Below, piece by piece: positions 8,391 to 16,471 of a stretch of DNA of 64,000 bases. The stretch spans positions 1-64,000 of the forward strand of contig NZ_BAEI01000028.1 of the NCBI RefSeq assembly GCF_000241325.1, in the 5' to 3' direction. The notes beneath the pieces are model-generated. The model was given only the letters and a program-made list of their open reading frames with translations. It ran no database searches and was not told the origin of the DNA. This stretch comes from Gordonia polyisoprenivorans NBRC 16320 = JCM 10675 (GTDB lineage Bacteria > Actinomycetota > Actinomycetes > Mycobacteriales > Mycobacteriaceae). The position numbers and the translations under genes were made by a program. Every line of letters starts with the position of its first letter. The first letter of the stretch is position 1.

Positions 8391-9536
8391 ATGAAGCACC
8401 GCCCCACCAATGCTGACGAGCTCCACCTCGGCTACTTCTTCCCTTCAGGAAAGACCAACTTCCTGTACTCGGACGAAGCGGCCCGCCGCACCCCGGAAAT
8501 GACAAAGGCCAACCTGATCGCGCTCGCACAGGCGGCCGAGCACACCGGCTTCGACTCGCTGTTCATCGCTGACAACTGGTCAGGACACCAGCGAGCGGCG
8601 GAGCTAGCCGGGCATCAGTCACCCGCGTACCATGCACCGTTGCTCGCGATGGCCTTGCTCACCGCTACTGAGCACATTGGCGTGATCTCTACGTTCCACA
8701 CGACTCACCACAAGCCCGCCCACGTCGCCCGCATGGGGGCGACACTGGACGCGTTCAGCGAGGGTCGTTGGGGCTGGAACGTCGTCACCGGTTTCAGCGC
8801 CGACGAGGCAGCGCTCTTCGGCGAGGAATTCGTCGAGCACGACAAACGCTACGACATGGCCAGCGAGTTCACCGACATCGTGATCCGCCTCTGGAACGAG
8901 ATCGAGCCGATCGACGTCAACGGGGACTACTACCAGGTGCGCGGCCGGATCAAGAAGCCGCGCACAATGCAGGCGCCGACGCCCCTCCTCGTGAGTGCGG
9001 GCGCGTCTCCGGCTGGGACGGCGTTCGCCGCCAGGTTCTGTGACCAGCTCGTGACGCTCGCGTCCGACGAGGAGGCGCTGCGCGCCGTCGACGCCCGGCT
9101 TTCGGAGGCGACCGCCGCGACGGGCCGGACCGTCGCCACCTGTCCGTTCGCGATCGCACTGGTTCGCGACGAGGAGGGGCGAGCAGAGGAAGAGTGGGAA
9201 CGGCTGCGTGCGTCGATTAATCCGGAGGCCACGAGGGAGATCGCCGCCGATGTGCTCGGTTCCATCGAGTCCTCTCGCGCTCAGTATGCGAAGATGGGCG
9301 ACGAGCAGGCCACAATGGCCTTCGGTGGTGCTGGCTCCATGCTCAAGCTGATCGGCACCCCCGATCAGGTGGCCGAGAAACTCGTCTCCATCAAGAAGAA
9401 CACAGCGGCGTCGAACATCCTGATCAACTTCCCACTGTGGAGCGCGCAGGAGATCGAGGGCTTCGCCCCGGTCGTCGACCGCCTCCGCGACGCCGGAATC
9501 TGGACACCTCCCGCGGCCCGCGACTACTCGTGGTGA
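8391..9536 (+). CDS. LLM-class FMNH2-dependent monooxygenase
   Basis: A 381-residue luciferase-like (bacterial LLM) monooxygenase. It uses reduced flavin and O2 to attack an organic substrate; relatives include SsuD, RutA and SfnG. Family features are the LGYFFPSG N-terminal strand, AEHTGFDSLFIAD, the EGRWGWNVVTGFS segment, the HDKRYDMASEFTDIV helix and the VSAGASPAGTAFAARFCD segment. A clear GAAGGAAT ribosome binding site precedes the ATG. The flavin reductase at 1952-2458 is the likely electron donor. The RutA-like internal architecture raises the possibility of an N-heterocycle or amide substrate, but this cannot be decided here. It is the last intact gene before a scar region. Confidence 0.85.
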   Translation: MKHRPTNADELHLGYFFPSGKTNFLYSDEAARRTPEMTKANLIALAQAAEHTGFDSLFIADNWSGHQRAAELAGHQSPAYHAPLLAMALLTATEHIGVISTFHTTHHKPAHVARMGATLDAFSEGRWGWNVVTGFSADEAALFGEEFVEHDKRYDMASEFTDIVIRLWNEIEPIDVNGDYYQVRGRIKKPRTMQAPTPLLVSAGASPAGTAFAARFCDQLVTLASDEEALRAVDARLSEATAATGRTVATCPFAIALVRDEEGRAEEEWERLRASINPEATREIAADVLGSIESSRAQYAKMGDEQATMAFGGAGSMLKLIGTPDQVAEKLVSIKKNTAASNILINFPLWSAQEIEGFAPVVDRLRDAGIWTPPAARDYSW

Positions 9537-9651
9537 TGACATCGGAACGGTGAGCGGTCACCAGGATTGCGGACATAGTCAGACAGCCCGCGACCTGGTG
9601 ACGCACGCCGCGCGAGTCGTCCAGGTGGTCCGCATCATCAACCGGTGGCGA

Positions 9652-10086
9652 CTGATTCCGCGTGACCCGGATCGTCTTGAAGCCCACGTCGTCGTCCATG
9701 TCCAGGACGTTCGTGTACTTGTGGTGCACGTAGTTGTGGGTGTGCTTCCACAGGCGCGACGTGCCCGCGTGGTCCCACTCCCACGTCGTCGAATGCACCT
9801 CGGGATCGTTCATCCAATCCCACTGCCCGTGCATGACGTTGTGCCCGAGCTCCATGTTCTCGATGATCTTCGCAACGCCGAGGGTGGCCGCGGAACCCCA
9901 CCAGAAGCCCCGCTTGTGCGCCCCCAGCAGCATCAGCCGGCCCGCTACCTCGAGCCCGCGCTGAGCGGCGATGGTGCGCTGCAGGTACTGCACGTCGGTC
10001 TCGCCGCGCACGGCCTCGATGTCGCGCCGGATCGCATCCAACTCCGCGCCGAGCGTTTCGACGTCGGCCTCCGTGAGGTGCGCGTA
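9652..10086 (-). pseudogene. Truncated fatty acid desaturase relic (desA3-like)
   Basis: About 145 residues in one minus-strand frame match residues 9 to about 156 of the intact desaturase at 28758-29996. They include YAHLTEADVE, the first His box HNVMHGQWDWMND and the second box HTHNYVHHKYTN. The initiation region is missing. The C-terminal two thirds, including the third His box, are gone: similarity stops after VTRNQ and is followed by unrelated sequence. Divergence from the intact copy shows this was a paralogue rather than a recent duplicate. It lies 115 nt beyond the LLM gene, so it marks a recombination scar at the right boundary of the catabolic cluster. Confidence 0.85.
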
Positions 10087-10442
10087 CTCGGGGACCACCT
10101 CGCTACAAGACACGGTGACCCTCGCGGTCGACGAATTCATCGCACGCATGCACGAGGTCGAGGGATACAGCTCGGCGCTCCAAGCAGCGGAGACCAATCA
10201 ACAGCGCCGAGCAGGCATCCCTGCGGTCGTGCCGGTATCCCCGGCATCTCCCGACGAGCGCGAACCTCCCCCCGAATGACCCTCTCAGGGCAGCTCAGTG
10301 CGACGCTCGACGGATCGGGACTGGGGCGCGAGGCCGGCAGACGTGGGGGATAGACCCATTCGGCGGCCAGTGAGCGAGGCCCATGCCCTGGTGCGCACAG
10401 TGATCGGCGGCCCCTGGACGCGGGCGGTCCGGACCAGGTGCG
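10087..10442 (+). other. Gap between relic and next gene; possible gene-end fragment
   Basis: No complete gene is seen. On the plus strand an open frame ends at 10279 after TLAVDEFIARMHEVEGYSSA and a Pro-rich tail. Its composition looks coding, so it may be the C-terminal remnant of another gene broken in the same rearrangement that truncated the desaturase. No start or family can be assigned. Confidence 0.25.
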
Positions 10443-11051
10443 TCACAGTGGCCCGGCTGGATGTCGCCCGCAGCGGCCGCCGGGGGTCGGTGTGGGGCCG
10501 CCGCAGAACGTGCACCTGTTCTCGGATTCCTCTTCCGCCCAGTCGATACGCGCGTATGCCGCGTCGGCGACCGAGTCGGGCGTGTGGTCTGGCAGGTTGA
10601 TGTAGAGGCGGAGCCCGTGGTGCTTCTCCTTGATCGCGGTCACTGTGTACTGCGGTTCGAGTTCGACAAGGTCCTGGTGGAGTTGCATGACGAGCGCGCA
10701 CCAACCGGAGGGAATTCGAACTCGCGGGCGCCCCGGGAGGGTGTCGGCGAGTTCATCGGCGGCGGGTTGAGCCGCTGAGATCTGCGTGATGGGTGCTGAC
10801 CGCACCACGTGACGGCGCTGCCAAGGGTCTGAACGTAAAGAGCACTGGAGTACGAACTGATCACCTACGCGGGGCCACTCAATAACCTCGCTGATCAGAT
10901 AGTGGGTCGGGTGGTCGTCGAAACCGCGTTGAGTGTCCGGCCACGGTAGTGGCCGCCGTTCGTGTGTTCCCGCGTCCAGATCGAGGATGTGGATTGCGTC
11001 CTCGGTGTGGATCTTCCAGCGGCCTGTGCCTGAAGGGACGAGTTCGTTCAT
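10443..11051 (-). CDS. Hypothetical protein with C-terminal Cys/His zinc-binding tail
   Basis: A 202-residue soluble protein. The middle part (QLHQDLVELEPQYTVTAIKE followed by KHHGLRLYIN) resembles a small domain I recall from phage- and accessory-element-linked proteins. The C-terminus has CTFCGG and a later CGRH, a likely CxxC...CxxH metal site. The ATG at 11051 is supported by GAGAGGGG about 9 nt upstream; the longer frame to 11111 has no such support. The N-terminal half (HTEDAIHILDLDAGTHERRP) is unrecognised. It lies between the desaturase relic and the damaged Fic gene, in sequence that looks like an accessory region. Confidence 0.65.
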   Translation of the reverse strand: MNELVPSGTGRWKIHTEDAIHILDLDAGTHERRPLPWPDTQRGFDDHPTHYLISEVIEWPRVGDQFVLQCSLRSDPWQRRHVVRSAPITQISAAQPAADELADTLPGRPRVRIPSGWCALVMQLHQDLVELEPQYTVTAIKEKHHGLRLYINLPDHTPDSVADAAYARIDWAEEESENRCTFCGGPTPTPGGRCGRHPAGPL

Positions 11052-11171
11052 GTGCTTAGCCCCTCTCGTTGGAGACAAACGTGCGATCGGCGAGAATCCT
11101 CGGATCCTCATGGGGTCGCCTGAGCGTGGCAGACCGGGCGGGATTGGTCGACTTGCGGGGATCGAGTCGGG

Positions 11172-12364
11172 CTACGCGTCCGGATCGGTTCGGCGCCCTA
11201 TTGCGTCGGAGAGAAGTTCGAGCTCGTTCATCACGTCCACTGCCGCCCAAACGCGGTCGCGTTTGGATTCGGAGATGACCTCGAGGATCCCGGCGTTGGT
11301 GAGCTTGTTCAGGGCTCGGTAGGTGGCTGTATCTGATGAGCCGGTGATCTCTTGCGCCGTGTCGGCGGCGAGTACGGGGCGTGCGAGTAGTGCGTCGATG
11401 AGCGACTCCTCCGACGAGCCGGATCGCGGGTTCGCGAGGGTGCGCCAGTATGCGGGCATCTGCTCGAGTTGGTCGGCGGCTTTGTCGGCTGTAGCGCAGG
11501 CCAGCATCGCAGCGTCTGCTACGTAGGTGACGAACGCTGCAGCATCGCCTCGGCGATACGCGCCGAGTGTGGCGAAGTAGGTGTCGGTGTCGGCGAGCAT
11601 CACGGAGGCGAGGGGGACGGTGATCTTCCGGGTGAGGCCGCGCCGCCGGAGGATTGCGCTGATCAGTGCGCGGCCGATGCGGCCGTTGCCGTCGGTGTGG
11701 GGGTGGATGCTCTCGAACTGTGCGTGAGCGATCGCCGCCTGCGCGACGACGGGTACGTCGGTTCGCGCGACGAAGGCGATCAGGTCATCGATGAGGCCGA
11801 GCACCAGCTCCGGAGGTGGTGGCACGAACAGTGCGCCGCGCGGTGTGTAGTCGGACCCGCCGATCCAGTTCTGGACCGTGCGGAAGGTTCCGGCCGTGCG
11901 TGCCTCGGCGACGTTGCCTTCCATCAGCTGGCGGTGAGCGCTGAGCAGGTCGGCGGCGGTGATCGTTCCGGTGTCCGCTGCAGCGATCATCGTCGCGAGT
12001 GCCTGCACGGCCGCGAGCTGTGACTTCGCCTCGCTACCTGCTTTGACGCCGGCGATGGCGAGCCCGAGCTGTCGCCAGCCGGCGTTGACGTGCTCGATCT
12101 TGGATGAGGCCACGGATTCGCTTCGCTTCGCAGGAGGAAGTCACCGAGCGGAGCGAGCGCCTCTCCTCGGCCGACATCGAGCCGCGTAATCGCGATGGTC
12201 GCGTTTTCGCAGGCCAGCAGTACGGCGGAGTCTGCCGCGAAAGTCTCAGCGGCGATGAGCGGAGGTATCGCGGTGGTGACCTGCGTGAACAGGCGATCCT
12301 CACGATTGCCTGCGCGGTTCGCTGAGACCCATGGTCGAACCTCGAAGCTGTGCGCCGGCCACAT
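11172..12364 (-). pseudogene. Fic-domain protein, frameshifted near its N-terminus
   Basis: Fic enzymes transfer AMP or another phosphate-containing group to target proteins. The main frame (12113 to 11172) holds a Fic core with HPHTDGNGRIGR (consensus HPFxDGNGRxxR) and a C-terminal winged-helix-like segment. The N-terminal part is in another frame (12364 to about 12115; ITRLDVGRGEALAPLGDFLL). The two join across three tandem TTCGC units at 12117-12131. Deleting one 5-bp unit restores an uninterrupted reading LLRSE-SVASSKIEH, in which SSKIEH matches the class II inhibitory (S/T)xxxE motif. As it stands the gene is disrupted or phase-off. The Phe of the active-site motif is also replaced by His, so catalysis is doubtful even if the frame is restored. 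Confidence 0.8.
12117..12131. repeat. Three tandem TTCGC pentanucleotides at the Fic frameshift
   Basis: Three perfect copies of a 5-bp unit lie inside the Fic reading frame. Two copies would keep the frame open; three shift it. Such a tract can gain or lose units by slipped-strand synthesis. Confidence 0.85.
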
Positions 12365-12895
12365 GGGTAGCCCCTCCCGTGGTGTCTTCAGTTGGGCAAA
12401 GTTGACTACGGCCAGCTGTGTCGAATGTTAGTACAGTGAAGCTGGATTAATGCAGGTCAGAGGTCACGAACTGCGTTGCGTGCGGCGGTCCGCTGGACCG
12501 TGAGGGCGGTTCTAAGGTTGACGCGACCGAGTCGTGGCGAACTTTGAGGAGGTCAAGTGGGGCTACGGGGCTTCTTGCTCCCAGATGTCGTCGCCTCGAT
12601 GGTTTGCGTCGAGTTTGACGACACGCCCTAGGCTCGCACGGGACTTATGTGATGCCTGTCACAAGATCTTTTGTGGGGCCAATTGCGAATCATCCCATCG
12701 GCACTCATGCCGCCTGGCCTGCCGACATGAAACTTGTGTGACTGCAGTTGTTACCACCCATGACAAGGATTTCTGAAAAGTCGATCTTCGCGGTCAGAAG
12801 TGCTGTGATTGGCAGGTCAGTTTAGGCGCGGAGCTCGAAGTACTGTTTGTTCCGCGCGCCCGGGGAGATCCGGGAGCACCCGGGAGAAGGTTTGT
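12365..12895. other. 531-nt intergenic stretch, no gene supported
   Basis: No frame with a convincing start, ribosome binding site or family resemblance was found on either strand. A plus-strand frame at 12534-12776 is Cys-rich but lacks a ribosome binding site. A short inverted repeat CACAA/TTGTG sits at 12660-12675. The right end holds the GGAGAAGG ribosome binding site of the RHH gene. The left boundary of the mobile cassette that follows may lie here. Confidence 0.5.
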
Positions 12896-13066
12896 ATGGC
12901 TATCCAGCGCGAGAAGGCCAAGCGTGTCCGGGTGGAACTGCAGCTGGACCCCGATGTCGCTGAGCGGCTTCGGTCGATTGCTGCAGATGAGCAACGGAAT
13001 GTCTCGGTCGTGGCGCAGCGGCTACTAGTGGCGGCCATCGATGCCGATGAGCGGGAGAAGGAGTGA
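12896..13066 (+). CDS. Small ribbon-helix-helix-like DNA-binding protein
   Basis: A 56-residue protein. Residues 10-50 (RVRVELQLDPDVAERLRSIA and the helix VSVVAQRLLVAAIDADE) have the strand-helix-helix layout of CopG/Arc repressors. GGAGAAGG lies 8 nt upstream of the ATG at 12896. A longer frame from 12809 has no ribosome binding site. It is followed by a hairpin at 13118 and then by the recombinase-like operon, so it may repress or assist that element. The assignment rests on secondary-structure pattern and size. Confidence 0.7.
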   Translation: MAIQREKAKRVRVELQLDPDVAERLRSIAADEQRNVSVVAQRLLVAAIDADEREKE

Positions 13067-13117
13067 TCAGCAGGAAGAGATAGTGCGGTAGCGACATGCG
13101 CCACAGGCGCTGACATA

Positions 13118-13152
13118 CCGGAAGCCCCGGGCTGGTACCCCAGGGCCTCCGG
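13118..13152 (+). terminator. Hairpin after the RHH gene
   Basis: An imperfect GC-rich inverted repeat (CCGGAAGCCCCGGG against CCCCAGGGCCTCCGG) lies 52 nt after the RHH stop. It has no T tract, as is common for actinobacterial terminators. Confidence 0.5.
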
Positions 13153-13203
13153 AGCGGACTGGATCCGCAGATGATCACATTTTCGATCCTCATAAGGAGG
13201 ACC

Positions 13204-13275
13204 ATGTTTATTTCAACGTACCCAGGTACGACTGTCAAGCGCTGCGCGCGGTGTGTCGGGTGGGTGATGCCCTGA
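13204..13275 (+). CDS. 23-residue leader peptide coupled to the recombinase-like gene
   Basis: An ATG 2 nt after a near-perfect AAGGAGG ribosome binding site (13195-13201) opens a 23-codon frame ending WVMP. Its TGA overlaps the ATG of the recombinase-like gene as TGATG at 13273-13277. The downstream gene has no ribosome binding site of its own, so its translation probably depends on translation of this peptide. The peptide contains a CxxC (RCARCVGW). It could be a mere coupling device or a small functional zinc-knuckle peptide; nothing decides between them. Confidence 0.6.
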   Translation: MFISTYPGTTVKRCARCVGWVMP

Positions 13276-14354
13276 TGGTTCGCTACAAGGCGCACCGCGC
13301 GCAGCTGGCGCTGCCCGGTATTGCACCAGAGCCGGACGACCTGCCCGATTCGGTAGTCGGACCGCGCACCATCGGTCGATTCACCGGAGACCCGCGGGGA
13401 TGGGTGCCCGCCGGACAGGAGGAGAGGTTCGAGCGGCTGTCGAAGGCGACGAGCACGGTGGGGAACCCGGATCTCCGGGAGTCGGCAGCGAGGATTGGCG
13501 CTGCCCTGGTGTGTCGGCTCAAGGAGGGTACTGAGGCGAACGATATGTCGCATGTCCAGCACGTCATCAGGTTCATCGCTGGGTATGTCGAGCCGCCTCT
13601 GCCGATCGACGTCCAGTCAGTGTTCCGTCGGTCAGTGGTGGACGGATATATCAATCACCTGATCGCAACGGGACGCGAGCGGGGCGCCCGGCAGAACCAG
13701 TATCTCTACTACGCAGTCGGCCGGCTGGTCCATCCCCGTGAGTACCCGTTGTCAAGGGCGGCGAGCAAGAAGCCGAAACGCCGTACTGCGGCACCGGCGA
13801 GCGACACGTTGATCGCGGACTGGTATCGCACCGCCGCATCCCTGTCGGGCGAACAACAGCGGCGCGCGTACGTGAGCCTGGATCTGGCCCTTGGTGCGGG
13901 GGTTCGTCAGGGTGAGCTGTCGCGAGTTCGGGGCACGTCGATTTCGTCGACGACCTACTTCGGCCGTGAGCATGCTGTGGTGACCCTTCCCAACCGTGCG
14001 GGCGGAGTGCGCCATGTACCTGTGGTTGACGTCGCGCGTTCGGAACGAATCTTGCAGCGTGCCAAAGAGGTGGGTGACGCGAGCATGATGACTCCCGGCA
14101 TCGGTCCCACGGACCGCAACTTCGGCAATCGTCTCAACGAGTACCTTCGCAGGCACGGGCACACGTCGATCGACTTGCTCGCTGCACGGGAGCGATGGAT
14201 ACACGACCTCGCGAAGACGGTCCCAGCGTGCCTCATGGTCCAACTCGCCGACGTGAGCACGTTCGCATCGATCAAGGACCACCGGCCGTCGTTTCCGATC
14301 TACGGTATCCGCGCCACGTTGGTCGCTCTCGATGGACGGGGGGTGCCAGCGTGA
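13275..14354 (+). CDS. Tyrosine-recombinase-like integrase (divergent)
   Basis: A 359-residue protein. Residues about 200-225 (LDLALGAGVRQGELSRVRG, Arg211) match box I of tyrosine recombinases, and NRAGGVRHVPVV resembles the beta-hairpin that carries the catalytic Lys. Box II is recognisable only as AARERWIHDLAKTVPACL, with Arg at about 304 but no canonical HxxR. A nucleophilic Tyr is not obvious (Tyr in FPIYG is a candidate). It may be a degenerate or unusual recombinase. The ATG at 13275 was chosen because it overlaps the leader-peptide stop; a GTG at 13251 has no ribosome binding site. The stop overlaps the GTG of the next gene (GTGA), implying coupling. Confidence 0.65.
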   Translation: MVRYKAHRAQLALPGIAPEPDDLPDSVVGPRTIGRFTGDPRGWVPAGQEERFERLSKATSTVGNPDLRESAARIGAALVCRLKEGTEANDMSHVQHVIRFIAGYVEPPLPIDVQSVFRRSVVDGYINHLIATGRERGARQNQYLYYAVGRLVHPREYPLSRAASKKPKRRTAAPASDTLIADWYRTAASLSGEQQRRAYVSLDLALGAGVRQGELSRVRGTSISSTTYFGREHAVVTLPNRAGGVRHVPVVDVARSERILQRAKEVGDASMMTPGIGPTDRNFGNRLNEYLRRHGHTSIDLLAARERWIHDLAKTVPACLMVQLADVSTFASIKDHRPSFPIYGIRATLVALDGRGVPA

Positions 14355-16129
14355 TCAGCACCTTCCGTCCTACGCTCACGGTGTCGGAGTCGCTGTTCGC
14401 CGAGGCGGTCGGAGTGATCGATCGATCCGGCGCTGACCGTCTGATCGATGAGATCCATCAGCAGTCGGTTGGGCCCGGAGGTCGACGAGCTGCCGGAGTC
14501 CGGTACACGATTCGAGCAGTGCTGGTATCGGCACTGCTATGCGTGATGCTCAAACGTCCTCCCACGGTTGCTGGCATTCTCCAATTGATCAGTGACTTCA
14601 CCCCGAAGCAGCTGGCTGAAGTCGGCATGGACGGGCAGGATCTCGATCCTGTTCGGACCAGTTCGCGTACCGAGTACGCCCGGCTCCATGCATTCCTCGC
14701 CAGGAGGCTGGCGCCGATCGACCCCGACCCGGACTTGCCAGCACGGCGCATCACCAACGAAGAGCATCAGCAGATCGTCCGCAGGCGGAGTCGCGAACAG
14801 AAACAGGCATCGCATCACGCAGCCGAGCTGCTCTCGAAGGTGGCCAACAGCCTGGTGGCTGGCTCAGTCCTGGACCGCGCACCCGAGGGATGCGCAGGCG
14901 ATCTCGTCGTGGACGAGTCGATCTTCGACCTCGCCACGAACATGACCGGCCTGGGCGTCGCGAGCGATAAGCGGCGTGGTGCCACTCCTTTCGCCAAGCC
15001 GTATGGGCGTGACCGCAGTAACAAGGTCCGCACCGACGGTCAGAAGGCTGCTCTCACGAAGAGCGGAGTAGGTATTGGCCTCACAGCGCTCACGCGGATC
15101 GGTGAACCCAACCGTATGCACGGCGTAGCTCCCGTCATCATCGGCATCGACGTACACCCCCCGACATCCGGGGACGCTGGCGCGGTCCTCCGGGCGCTGG
15201 CACATGCGAAGGAGAACGGACTGACTGCGCGCAAGGACGGCACCCGAACGCGCTGGCCCTATCTCACCGTCGACATGGGATACAACTCCAAGCGAGGCTT
15301 CGCCGACTCGATGGTGCGCGAACAGTACGCATACGTGGGGCGGTACCCAAAGCACTGGATCATGATTCATGACAGCCTGCCCGCCACTGAAGGCGGCCGG
15401 AAACCCGGGCCAATCATGGTCGCAGGGGACTTTTACTGCCCTGCGATAACCGACATTGCAGAGAAGGTCACGGTGCCGCCAGGGCGAGAGATGTTGGCGT
15501 CGAAGCCGCCCGGATTCGCAGACCACGACCGCCGCCTGCAACGGACTCTCCCGCTTCTCATGGGAAGGAACTCGCGGCCAGTTCACGGTGTGATGCAGCG
15601 GGGCCAGCCGTCCGACATTCGCCCGAAAGCGCCCGAGCTCGTCAAGACGCAGCTCGTTTGCCCGGCGGCGTTCGGCCGCGTTCGTTGTCCGCTCCGACCG
15701 GAGTCGATGGATATCCACGGAGATGTCCCCACGCTCGAACCAACGTGGACAGCGGACCAGTACTCGTGCTGCGACAGCCCAGCAATAACCGTCGGGCTGT
15801 CTCCGGATCAGCTCAGGATGGCCCAGTTCGGGCTAACACCAGGTTCGTGGGAGCACATGGTCTACTTCGAAGCCGCTCGAGCGCTCACCGAGCAAAGGTT
15901 CAGCATCCTCAAGTCGAGATCGGTAACCGGACTCTCAGACCTGACGTCGGGGCCGCGACGACAACCGATGATCGCGATCACACTCGCACTCGCAGTCGTA
16001 GTGGCCAACCTCTCGGCGCAGCGAAGCCACGCTGAGAGACGACCGCGCGGCGAGTCCATCAACCGCCGGATGCGACAACTCCAGGCAGACCTCGGATACC
16101 CACCGACCAGAACACCACCGCGCACGTAG
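14351..16129 (+). CDS. DDE-transposase-like protein
   Basis: A 592-residue protein starting with VISTFRPTLTVSESLFAEAV. It has three spaced acidic motifs consistent with an RNase H-like DDE core: DLVVDESIFD (about 187), YLTVDMGYNSK (about 307) and the helix ARALTEQRFSILKS (Glu at about 512). An N-terminal helical domain (IRAVLVSALLCVMLKRPPTV) is like those of IS1182- or IS4-type transposases, but the whole is longer than most. It is coupled to the recombinase-like gene by a GTGA overlap, an uncommon pairing of two unrelated strand-transfer folds. A perfect hairpin follows 10 nt after the stop. No IS-type inverted repeats were seen around it. Confidence 0.65.
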   Translation: MISTFRPTLTVSESLFAEAVGVIDRSGADRLIDEIHQQSVGPGGRRAAGVRYTIRAVLVSALLCVMLKRPPTVAGILQLISDFTPKQLAEVGMDGQDLDPVRTSSRTEYARLHAFLARRLAPIDPDPDLPARRITNEEHQQIVRRRSREQKQASHHAAELLSKVANSLVAGSVLDRAPEGCAGDLVVDESIFDLATNMTGLGVASDKRRGATPFAKPYGRDRSNKVRTDGQKAALTKSGVGIGLTALTRIGEPNRMHGVAPVIIGIDVHPPTSGDAGAVLRALAHAKENGLTARKDGTRTRWPYLTVDMGYNSKRGFADSMVREQYAYVGRYPKHWIMIHDSLPATEGGRKPGPIMVAGDFYCPAITDIAEKVTVPPGREMLASKPPGFADHDRRLQRTLPLLMGRNSRPVHGVMQRGQPSDIRPKAPELVKTQLVCPAAFGRVRCPLRPESMDIHGDVPTLEPTWTADQYSCCDSPAITVGLSPDQLRMAQFGLTPGSWEHMVYFEAARALTEQRFSILKSRSVTGLSDLTSGPRRQPMIAITLALAVVVANLSAQRSHAERRPRGESINRRMRQLQADLGYPPTRTPPRT

Positions 16130-16139
16130 ATAGTTACCT

Positions 16140-16174
16140 GAGTGGCCGGCCCAACCAAGTTGGGCCGGCCACTC
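16140..16174 (+). terminator. Perfect 15-bp-stem hairpin after the DDE-like gene
   Basis: GAGTGGCCGGCCCAA and its exact complement are separated by the 5-nt loop CCAAG. The strength and position (10 nt after the stop) suit transcription termination, but a structural role at the element end is also possible. Confidence 0.8.
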
Positions 16175-16195
16175 GTCGTATGACCGTAGACAAAG

Positions 16196-16394
16196 TAATC
16201 GTGGGAAATCTGACCCCCACCAGAAGGCAAGGAGCCAGCTCGCCCGCTCCCGCGCGAAGGGCCAACCGCACCACCGCGACCGCGGGTCGAACTCGCGGCC
16301 CCCAAGATGCCCCACAGCTCCCGCTACAGGTACTCCAGGTCGGAGTCCGGCCGCGAAGTAATCGTTGGAATTTCGGCACTTAATCGTTGGAAAT
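16196..16394. repeat. Three TAATCGT(T/G)GGAA-type direct repeats in the gap 16175-16471
   Basis: TAATCGTGGGAAAT (16196-16209), TAATCGTTGGAATTT (16359-16373) and TAATCGTTGGAAAT (16381-16394) occur in the same orientation. They are too irregularly spaced for CRISPR. They may be transposase or recombinase binding sites at the right end of the cassette. No gene is seen in 16175-16471. Confidence 0.6.
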
Positions 16395-16471
16395 CCATCC
16401 CGGAATGTGCGATTCACGTGCATTCGAGAACCGCTCACCACGGATCGACACATAACGGTGAGTATGACGTT

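Larger units (their letters stand above)
12896..16394 (+). mobile_element. Candidate mobile cassette: RHH, leader peptide, recombinase-like, DDE-like
   Basis: Four same-strand genes run from 12896 to 16129. They encode a ribbon-helix-helix protein, a 23-aa peptide, a tyrosine-recombinase-like protein and a DDE-transposase-like protein. A perfect 15-bp-stem hairpin follows at 16140-16174, then three copies of TAATCGT(T/G)GGAA-type words. The last three genes are translationally coupled. Neighbours on the left (relic desaturase, broken Fic) show that the area is recombination-prone. Terminal repeats and target duplications were not identified, so the boundaries given are only the outer visible parts. 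Confidence 0.45.

Noticed and set aside
9550..10353. Plus-strand frame over the desaturase relic
   Set aside because: It is the antisense reading of the relic; the minus strand aligns clearly with the intact desaturase.
12534..12776. 80-codon Cys-rich plus-strand frame
   Set aside because: No ribosome binding site, no family match and no neighbours to support it. The Cys content may be by chance.
16196..16394. Possible CRISPR array
   Set aside because: Only three short imperfect repeats with unequal spacing (about 160 and 20 nt); no cas genes.
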